From the NCBI GenBank assembly GCA_964418595.1, contig CAYQMF010000047.1:1-42210 (forward strand): DNA of 42,210 nt. Reading direction: 5' to 3'. Source of the stretch: CAYQMF01 sp964418595. GTDB lineage: Bacteria > Planctomycetota > UBA1135 > UBA2386. Shown here in pieces: positions 36,462 through 42,210 of this stretch (positions within the stretch are counted from its first letter, which is position 1; each line of letters begins with the position of its first letter). Under the pieces are notes generated by a model that made no database searches, was not told the origin of the DNA, and saw only the letters and a list, made by a program, of their open reading frames with translations. Made by a program: the position numbers and the translations under genes.

Positions 36462-37214
36462 ATGAGGATCGCGCGCGCCTGCCTCGGCCTGCTGCTCGCA
36501 AGCGCCGCCGGATGTGGCGCGCCGGCGACGCGACCGTTGGTCGTCGCCGCCGCGGCGAGCACGCGGCCGGCGCTCGACGCGCTCGCCGCGGCGTTTCGCG
36601 CGGCGGGTGGTGCCGTCGAGATCGTGTACGGAGCGTCGGGCCAGCTCGTGGCGCAGATCGAGCAAGGGGCGCGGTTTCACGTCTTCCTCGGCGCCGACGT
36701 CGACCACGCCGCCCGCCTCGTCCAACTCGGTCGCGCGGCGAGCACGTTCGAGTACGGCCGCGGGCAGCTCGCGCTGTGGGTGCGGGATTCGTCTCCCCTG
36801 CACCCGGAGCGCGACGGTCTCGCCGTCCTCGAGGGGGTGAAGAAGATCGCGGTCGCCAACCCGCGCCTCGCGCCGTACGGCGCGGCGGCGCTGGCCTGTC
36901 TCGACGCGACGGGACGGCGCGCGCGTGCCGAGCCGAGGCTAGTGTTCGCGGAGAACGTGGCGCAGGCGTTGCACTTCGCGGCGAGCGGGGCCGCCGACGT
37001 GGCGTTCGTGGCCACGTCGCTGGTGACCGGGCGGGCGGAGACCGGCGGAAGGTTCGGGGCCGTGGCGGTGCCGTCGACCGTCTCCCTCGTGCACGGTGGG
37101 GCGATCCTCACGTCGCCGGACGAGGCCGAGGGGGCGCGCGCGTTCGTGGCGTTCGTGCTCGGCGCGCCGGGAAGGAACCTTCTAGCGGCGCACGGGCTCG
37201 CCGCGCCGGACTGA
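36462..37214 (+). CDS. modA: Molybdate ABC transporter substrate-binding protein
   Basis: The 250-residue product starts with ATG at 36462. The N-terminus MRIARACLGLLLASAAGCG has a possible lipobox (AAGC), so it may be a lipoprotein. The mature part has the ModA pattern: LVVAAAASTRPALDALAAAF, EIVYGASGQLVAQIEQGARFHVFLGAD, IAVANPRLAPYGAAALACLD, and VAQALHFAASGAADVAFVATSL. It should bind molybdate or tungstate outside the inner membrane and deliver it to ModBC, encoded immediately downstream. The stop is two bases before the modB start. Confidence 0.94.
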   Translation: MRIARACLGLLLASAAGCGAPATRPLVVAAAASTRPALDALAAAFRAAGGAVEIVYGASGQLVAQIEQGARFHVFLGADVDHAARLVQLGRAASTFEYGRGQLALWVRDSSPLHPERDGLAVLEGVKKIAVANPRLAPYGAAALACLDATGRRARAEPRLVFAENVAQALHFAASGAADVAFVATSLVTGRAETGGRFGAVAVPSTVSLVHGGAILTSPDEAEGARAFVAFVLGAPGRNLLAAHGLAAPD

Positions 37215-37216
37215 GC

Positions 37217-37879
37217 GTGGAGCCGCGGACCGTCATCCTCACCGTGCAACTGGCGCTCGCCACCACGGTCGTCCTGCTCGCCGTGGGCCTGCCGATCGCG
37301 TGGTGGCTGGCGACCACACGCAGCAAGGCGCGGTTCGTGGTCGAGGCGCTCGTGGCGATGCCGCTCGTGCTGCCGCCGACGGTACTCGGGTTCTACGTCC
37401 TCATGGCGACCGGACCCGACAGTTGGCTCGGCGGCGCGTTCGAGGCATCGACCGGCCGGCGGTTGCCGTTCACGTTCGCCGGGATCCTGATCGGCAGCGT
37501 GCTCTTCAACCTGCCGTTCGCGGTGCGGCCGTTCGCGGCGGCGCTCGCCGGCGTGGAGCCGCGCCTGCTCGAGGCCGCGGCGACCCTGGGCGCATCGCGA
37601 CTCGAGACCTTCGCGCGCGTGGCGCTGCCGCTCGCCTGGCCGGGCGTCGTCGCCGGCATGGTGCTGACCTTCGCGCACGCGGTCGGCGAGTTCGGCGTCG
37701 TGCTCATGGTCGGCGGCAACATCCCGGGCGTGACGCGGACTTTGTCGATCGCCATCTACGACGACGTCCAGGCGCTGGACTACGCCGCCGCGGGCGCGAC
37801 CGCGGCGTGGCTGGCGGTGGCCGCGTTCCTGCTCCTCTGCGTCGTGCAGGTCGTCAATCGCCGGAGCCTCGTGGCGTGA
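37217..37879 (+). CDS. modB: Molybdate ABC transporter permease
   Basis: The GTG at 37217 follows the modA stop by two bases; 220 residues result. Five or so membrane segments are visible. MPLVLPPTVLGFYVL is a ModB hallmark, and the cytoplasmic EAA loop is EAAATLGASRLETFARVALPLAWPG, followed by GEFGVVLMVGGNIPGVTRT, also typical. It forms the channel of the importer and couples to ModC. The stop overlaps the modC start (GTGA). Confidence 0.95.
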   Translation: MEPRTVILTVQLALATTVVLLAVGLPIAWWLATTRSKARFVVEALVAMPLVLPPTVLGFYVLMATGPDSWLGGAFEASTGRRLPFTFAGILIGSVLFNLPFAVRPFAAALAGVEPRLLEAAATLGASRLETFARVALPLAWPGVVAGMVLTFAHAVGEFGVVLMVGGNIPGVTRTLSIAIYDDVQALDYAAAGATAAWLAVAAFLLLCVVQVVNRRSLVA

Positions 37880-38958
37880 GCGGCGGACTGCGCGCGACGT
37901 TCCGATGCCGGTTGCGGAGCGGGTTCGGCGTGCACTGCTCCGACCTGCGCGCCGGCGGCGAGGGCGGGCTCGTGACCGTGCTGCTCGGGGCGTCCGGCTC
38001 CGGGAAGAGCACGATCCTGCGCTGTCTCGCCGGTCTCGAACGCCCGCTGGAAGGACGCATCGAGTGCGGCGGTCGCGTTTGGTTCGACGCTGCTGCCCGC
38101 GTGTGCGAGCCGACGCGGCGCCGCCGGCTCGGGTACGCGTTCCAGGAACACGCGCTCTTCCCGCACCTGTCGGTGGCGGACAACGTGGGCTTCGGCGTGC
38201 CGCGCCGCGCGCGCGCCGAGCGTGTGGCCAGGCTGTTGGCGCGCATGCGTCTCGAAGAGCACGCCGCGCGACGGCCACACGAGATCTCCGGGGGGCAACG
38301 CCAGCGGGTTGCACTGGCGCGGGCGCTGGCGGTCGAGCCGGCCCTTCTGCTGCTCGACGAGCCCCTGAGCGCACTCGACCCTTCGCTGCGCACGGAGCTG
38401 CGGGCAGACCTGCGGGCGGCGGTGCGTGCGGCCGGCGTGCCGACCGTGCTCGTGACGCACGACCGCGCCGAGGCGATGGCGCTGGGCGACCGCGTGGCGG
38501 TGGTCGTTGGCGGCGCGGTGATCCAGCTCGGGCCGACGGCGGAGGTGTTCGCCCGCCCGGCCGACCTGCGGGTGGCTGCTGTCGTCGGCACCGACTGCGT
38601 GTTGCCGGCGCGGGTTGCGGCGCTACGCGCCGGATTGGCCGAACTGCACGTCGGCACCGCGACGCTGGTCGCGCCGGCTGTCGACGGTCTCGCCGAGCAG
38701 GCCTTCGTGTGCATCCGCGCCGAGGACGTGCTCCTGCTGCGCGAGACGCCGGGGGCGAGCAGCGCCCGCAACCGGCTGCGCGCGGTGGTGCGGGCGCTCG
38801 AACCCGAGGGCAACCTGCTGCGGGTCCGGCTCGACTGCGGCTTCCCGCTGGCGGCGATGGTGACGCGGCCCGCGGCGGAGGAACTCGGGCTGGTGCGGGA
38901 CGCGGTGGTGTGGGCGCTGGTGAAGGCCTCGGCGGTGCACATCGTGCCCGCGGCCTGA
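37876..38958 (+). CDS. modC: Molybdate ABC transporter ATP-binding protein
   Basis: The GTG at 37876 overlaps the modB stop; 360 residues result. The ATPase domain has Walker A GASGSGKST (38-46), Q-loop AFQEHALFPHLSV, signature ISGGQRQRVALARAL (about 137-151), Walker B LLLLDEPLSALD (about 157-168) and the switch His in VTHDRAEA. The C-terminal ~70 residues (RNRLRAVVRALEPEGNLLRVRL) form a TOBE/MOP-like domain that in ModC binds molybdate-type oxyanions. Together with modA and modB this is a complete transporter; no molybdenum-cofactor gene is in the window. Confidence 0.95.
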   Translation: MSGGLRATFRCRLRSGFGVHCSDLRAGGEGGLVTVLLGASGSGKSTILRCLAGLERPLEGRIECGGRVWFDAAARVCEPTRRRRLGYAFQEHALFPHLSVADNVGFGVPRRARAERVARLLARMRLEEHAARRPHEISGGQRQRVALARALAVEPALLLLDEPLSALDPSLRTELRADLRAAVRAAGVPTVLVTHDRAEAMALGDRVAVVVGGAVIQLGPTAEVFARPADLRVAAVVGTDCVLPARVAALRAGLAELHVGTATLVAPAVDGLAEQAFVCIRAEDVLLLRETPGASSARNRLRAVVRALEPEGNLLRVRLDCGFPLAAMVTRPAAEELGLVRDAVVWALVKASAVHIVPAA

Positions 38959-38999
38959 TCGGCGTGGAACGCGCGCGCCGCGTGCGATCTGATGCGGGC

Positions 39000-41165
39000 A
39001 TGGGTTTGCGCATCTCGCTGGCGTTCCTCGGGGCGCTGCTGGTCTGTTCCTTCTCGGCTTGTGGTGGTCTCGGATCCGCAGTGGTGGACGACGGCCACGC
39101 CCCGCCGCTCGAGCGCGTGGTGCGGGTGTTCGAGAAGGCGTCGGGTCGCGAGATCGCGCTGGAGTCGATGCTCGATGCGCTGGCCGGGGCCGACGTCGTG
39201 TTCTGCGGTGAGACCCACCTCGACGACGTGACGCATCGGGTCGAGGGCGCGATCCACGCGGGCCTGCTCGCGCGGCGCGGCGGGCGGGTGGTGCTGGCGA
39301 TGGAGATGTTCTCGACGGATGCCCAGCCGGCCATCGATGCCTACCTCGCCGGCAAGATCGACGAGCGGAGCTTCCGGGCGCAGAGTCATCCGTGGGGCAA
39401 CTACGACACCGGGTACCGCCCCATGGTCGAACGCGCCCGCGCGGCGGGTGCACCGGTGGTCGGCTCGAACGCGCCGCAACTCGTGGCCCGCAAGGTGAGC
39501 GCCGGGGGCGCCAAGGCCCTGGCGGAACTCGCGCCGGAGGAGCGTGCGTTGCTGCCGGACGCCCTGCTGGCCAACAGCACCGCGTACTGGGAGCGCTTCG
39601 ACCGCGCGACGCGCGGGCACGCGGGCATGGGCGGCGCGGGCGACGCCGACAAGCTGCTCTTCTCCATGCAGAGCCTGTGGGACAACACGATGGGCTGGTC
39701 GTGTGCGCGCGCGCTGCAGCGCTGGCCGGGGCACCTCGTGCTGCACGTCAACGGCGGGTTCCACACCGCGCATGGCGAAGGCACTGCCGCGCAGTGCCGG
39801 CTCCGCCGTCCTGATGCGCGGATCGCGACCGTCGCCATCGAGCTGGCGCAGGATCTCGCGGCGGTGGAGTTCGCTCGTGCCACCGCCGACGGCGACTACG
39901 TCGTGTTCGCCGCGGTGCGGGCGCGCGGCCTCGACGAGGGCACCCACGCCGTTGCCAGCCACCGCGAGCAGCGCTATCGCGTGCGGGTGCCGGCGACAGC
40001 GAGTGGGCCGGTGCCGTTGCTGGTGTGGCTGCCCGGCGACGGGCTGCGCAGCGACGACGCGCTGGCCACCTGGGTGGCGGCGGTGGGCGACGCTGCGGCG
40101 ATTGCGGTCCTGGAGCCGCAGTTCGGCCAGATCGAGCCCGACCTGCGGCGCGGCGGCCGGTGGTTCTTCGCCGAGACCTTCTCCGGCGATGTCGGCGCGG
40201 CCGGTGCCACGGTCGAGACGATCGTGGAGTACGTGACGCGGCACTGGCCGATCGACCCAGCGCGCGTGGTGGTCGCCGGCGAGGGCTCGGGGGCGACCGT
40301 CGCCGTCGCCGCGGCGCTGTGGGGCGACGCCGAGGGGCAGACAGTCCTCGCGTTCGCGCCGGCAGGTCATCGCAAGTTCGCCGAGCAGGGCGTGCCGGAG
40401 CATGCCACCGAAGTCGGTTCGCTGCGCGTGTACGCAGCAGAAGCGGAGCATCCGTTCTGGCAGCAGGAGTTCGCAGCGCACGCCCACCGCAAGCTGCCGG
40501 CGAAGGTCATCGCCGACGCCGACCCGATCGCGACCGTGCGCAGCGAGCTGGGCATCGCTGCGGCCGCCGCATCGGCGACGGCGCGCGCGCTGGTGCTGCC
40601 GCCGACGACGAGCGTCCTCGGCCGGCAGTGGCAGCGGACGGCGGTGGCCATGCTCGGCCGCGATGGCGCCGCGGTGCGCGAACTGACCCCCGACGACGCG
40701 GCGGTGGACGCCTCGACGCGCGTGCTGCTGGTGGCCGGCGAGGCACCGTCGCTCGAGGCCACGCTCGCCGCGCAAGGCTTCGCGCCCGCCGACGCGGTGG
40801 CGGCGGGCCTGCCGCCGGCGCCGGGACAGTTCGGCGGCACGACGATCGTGGTGGTGCCCGCCGGCAGCCCGGCTGCGGTGCGCGAAGCGTGGCGTCAGGC
40901 GGCGGCGGCGAACCCGATGCAGCGCCACGGCAGGTTCTTCCGCATGGAACTCGCTTTCGAAGACGAAGCGCCGCGCCTGGCAGACGCGCTCGAGGCGATG
41001 GTGGCGGCGCGGCGGCGCAATGTACTCGTCGTGCCGGCGCGGTTCTGCGCGGAGGCCAGCGTCATGCAGGCGCTCGCGCGGGAAGCCGCGCCGTTCGAGG
41101 GTCGCGTGGACATCACGTGGTTGCCGGGTCTCGGCGGGCGGCTGGCCGGCTCGCTGGTGCCGTAG
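39000..41165 (+). CDS. ChaN-like (haem-binding) lipoprotein with large C-terminal extension
   Basis: The ATG at 39000 gives 721 residues. MGLRISLAFLGALLVCSFSACGG ends in a plausible lipobox with C21. Residues about 45-290 match the ChaN/Cofac_haem_bdg family: VVFCGETHLDDVTHR (67-80), VVLAMEMFSTDAQPAIDAYLAGKI (97-120), PWGNYDTGYRPMVERAR (131-147), VVGSNAPQLVARKV and HVNGGFHTAHGEG (249-261). ChaN is an iron-regulated outer-membrane-associated lipoprotein that binds haem. Residues about 300-500 look like an alpha/beta-hydrolase (VPLLVWLPGDGL, ARVVVAGEGSGATVAVAAAL), but the Ser context GEGSGA is not the canonical GxSxG. The final ~150 residues (VLVVPARFCAEASVMQAL, VDITWLPGLGG) are not recognised. 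A link to the molybdate operon 41 bases upstream is not evident. Confidence 0.85.
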   Translation: MGLRISLAFLGALLVCSFSACGGLGSAVVDDGHAPPLERVVRVFEKASGREIALESMLDALAGADVVFCGETHLDDVTHRVEGAIHAGLLARRGGRVVLAMEMFSTDAQPAIDAYLAGKIDERSFRAQSHPWGNYDTGYRPMVERARAAGAPVVGSNAPQLVARKVSAGGAKALAELAPEERALLPDALLANSTAYWERFDRATRGHAGMGGAGDADKLLFSMQSLWDNTMGWSCARALQRWPGHLVLHVNGGFHTAHGEGTAAQCRLRRPDARIATVAIELAQDLAAVEFARATADGDYVVFAAVRARGLDEGTHAVASHREQRYRVRVPATASGPVPLLVWLPGDGLRSDDALATWVAAVGDAAAIAVLEPQFGQIEPDLRRGGRWFFAETFSGDVGAAGATVETIVEYVTRHWPIDPARVVVAGEGSGATVAVAAALWGDAEGQTVLAFAPAGHRKFAEQGVPEHATEVGSLRVYAAEAEHPFWQQEFAAHAHRKLPAKVIADADPIATVRSELGIAAAAASATARALVLPPTTSVLGRQWQRTAVAMLGRDGAAVRELTPDDAAVDASTRVLLVAGEAPSLEATLAAQGFAPADAVAAGLPPAPGQFGGTTIVVVPAGSPAAVREAWRQAAAANPMQRHGRFFRMELAFEDEAPRLADALEAMVAARRRNVLVVPARFCAEASVMQALAREAAPFEGRVDITWLPGLGGRLAGSLVP

Positions 41166-41183
41166 CGGCACGACCCGTGTTCG

Positions 41184-41633
41184 TCAGGCGCGTGCGATCA
41201 CGACCATGCCCGCGATCACGAGCGCGGCGCCGACGACGCGAGCCAGGTTGACGGGCTGCGCCATGAATCCGAGCACGCCGAAGTGGTCGATGGCGAGCGA
41301 ACCGAGGACCTGACCTGCCACGATCACGGCGACCCAGAAGGTCGCACCGACCCTGGGTGCGCAGAGCAGCGACATGGTGACGTAGACCGCGCCCAGCAGC
41401 CCGCCACCCAGCCACAGCCACGGGGGCGCGCCTGCGAGGAGTCGGACGCGAGGCAGGCCTGCGCCCGAAGCCAGCGCCGCGAGCGCGAGGGAGACGAAGC
41501 CGGCCAGGAAGGACAGCATGGCGGCGTGGAGCGGCGACATCAGACGCTTCCCCAGCAGGCTGTTGATCCCGGGCTGGAGGGCGACGAGGGCGCCGACGAG
41601 GAGGGCCAGGGCGGCGATGGCGAGATGGAGCAT
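41184..41633 (-). CDS. DMT-superfamily (DUF606/YdcZ-like) small membrane protein
   Basis: The 149-residue product starts with ATG at 41633 and has five hydrophobic segments. LQPGINSLLGKRLMSPLHAAMLSFLAGFVSL near the start and WLWLGGGLLGAVYVTMSLLCAPRVGATFWVAVIVAGQVLGSLAIDHFG in the second half are hallmarks of the DUF606/YdcZ half-size drug/metabolite transporter family, which usually act as pairs. No partner gene is adjacent, so it may work as a homodimer. The substrate is unknown. It converges with the ChaN-like gene (18 bases apart). Confidence 0.88.
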   Translation of the reverse strand: MLHLAIAALALLVGALVALQPGINSLLGKRLMSPLHAAMLSFLAGFVSLALAALASGAGLPRVRLLAGAPPWLWLGGGLLGAVYVTMSLLCAPRVGATFWVAVIVAGQVLGSLAIDHFGVLGFMAQPVNLARVVGAALVIAGMVVIARA

Positions 41634-41877
41634 GCGATGGCGAGGCGGATGAGTCGGGGGTCACGCGCCCGGTGGCCAGAGAGGGGGGGGCCGGGGGGCG
41701 GGTGCCGCGGGAAGGAGCGCAGACTATTGCGTGGGTCTCCGGGCCGGCTACCGTTCGGCGCGGCTGTCAGGGGACGCCGGCTCGCGTCGTTCTCTGATCG
41801 TCACCTTCGTTTGGCTGCCCACCCCGGCGATCCTGCGGTGACGGCGGCGTTCGGCCCCTTTCCTCGATGACACGACA
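41634..41877. promoter_or_regulatory. Leader region before the RRM gene, with G runs
   Basis: The 244 bases lie between two divergent starts and should hold both promoters. G8 (41683-41690) and G6 (41693-41698) runs followed by GGG sit 50-70 bases upstream of the leftward start. I see no clear promoter boxes or ribosome-binding site. The leader of the RNA-binding-protein gene may be long, as is common for cold-shock-type genes, but that is a guess. Confidence 0.35.
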
Positions 41878-42210
41878 ATGAGCACGCGCTTGTACGTAGG
41901 CAACCTCGCTTTCAGCACGACCGAAGAAGCCCTGACCGCAGCCTTCAGCCAGGACGGCCGCAAGGTCGCCAGCGTCCACATCATGATGGACCGAGACACC
42001 GGCCGCTCGCGCGGCTTCGCCTTCGTCGAGATGGCGTCGGCCGAGGACGCCAAGGCCGCGATCGCGGCGATGGATGGCGCCGACGTCGAAGGCCGTCGCC
42101 TGCGCGTGAACGAGGCCGAGGAGCGTCGCCCGCGTGAGGGCGGCGGCGGCGGCGGTGGCGGGCGCGGTGGTCGTGGCGGCGGCGGTGGTCGCGGTGGCTA
42201 CGGCGGCGGC
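41878..42210 (+). CDS. Glycine-rich RRM RNA-binding protein, C-terminus off the window
   Basis: The ATG at 41878 opens a frame that reaches the right edge (111 codons seen). A single RNA recognition motif fills residues 1-80: RNP2 LYVGNL (5-10), RNP1 RGFAFVEM (45-52), then VEGRRLRVNEAEERRPRE. A Gly/Arg-rich tail (GGGGGGGGRGGRGGGGGRGG) follows. This is the layout of bacterial Rbp-type cold-inducible RNA-binding proteins, which bind single-stranded RNA in the cytoplasm. The tail is not complete in the window. Confidence 0.95.
   Translation, partial: MSTRLYVGNLAFSTTEEALTAAFSQDGRKVASVHIMMDRDTGRSRGFAFVEMASAEDAKAAIAAMDGADVEGRRLRVNEAEERRPREGGGGGGGGRGGRGGGGGRGGYGGG

Overview
The window is very GC-rich (about 70% or more by eye) and densely coded. 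I see no rRNA, tRNA, CRISPR array or insertion sequence. The gene content suggests a member of the Planctomycetota; this is an inference from gene style, not from a marker gene. The signs are large secreted FG-GAP, kelch and beta-propeller proteins with signal peptides ending in AQ/GQ, a Ser/Thr kinase fused to a formylglycine-enzyme-like (sulfatase-modifying factor) domain, thioredoxin-like exported proteins, and frequent GTG starts.

Layout. 1-6613 (minus strand): an FG-GAP repeat exoprotein running off the left edge, an SDR oxidoreductase with a zinc ribbon and a substituted catalytic Tyr, an exported double thioredoxin-like protein broken by a frameshift in a G-rich tract, and a small membrane protein. 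6835-14868 (plus): a polytopic membrane protein, a YVTN-type beta-propeller protein, a Pkn-type kinase with a C-terminal FGE-like domain, a HEAT-like protein and an NhaC-type antiporter. 14884-27386: the most interesting part, described below. 27469-33758 (plus): three overlapping genes for exported proteins (parallel beta-helix-like, kelch-like propeller, membrane-anchored beta protein), the first with a (TC)15 microsatellite inside its signal peptide and the last with a frameshift. 34055-36424: another large exoprotein. 36462-38958: a complete modABC molybdate transporter operon. 39000-41165: a ChaN-like lipoprotein with a large C-terminal extension. 41184-41633 (minus): a small DMT/DUF606 membrane protein. 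41878 onward (plus): a glycine-rich RRM RNA-binding protein running off the right edge.

The candidate system lies at 14884-27386. Two tightly overlapping operons diverge from 22276-22505. The leftward one encodes a RibD-type reductase, an MDR-family dehydrogenase, a GTP cyclohydrolase II fused to a HAD phosphatase, a family-4-like glycosyltransferase and an O-methyltransferase-like protein. The rightward one encodes two SAM methyltransferases, a large polytopic membrane protein and an LtaS/sulfatase-superfamily membrane phosphotransferase-like protein. A 6-pyruvoyl-tetrahydropterin-synthase-like protein, an isoprenylcysteine-methyltransferase-like membrane protein and a CDP-alcohol phosphatidyltransferase sit just beyond. 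The first steps are those of riboflavin/pterin chemistry (GTP opening, ribosyl reduction, dephosphorylation), but the RibD deaminase domain and the rest of the riboflavin pathway are absent from the window. The tail is glycosyl, methyl and phospho-alcohol transfer at a membrane. I infer a dedicated pathway for a GTP-derived, glycosylated or lipid-linked metabolite; the product is unknown.

Two genes (4372-5857 and 32213-33758) carry one surplus base at G homopolymers, so sequence quality at G runs should be considered when reading them. No gene-free stretch exceeds 300 bases.
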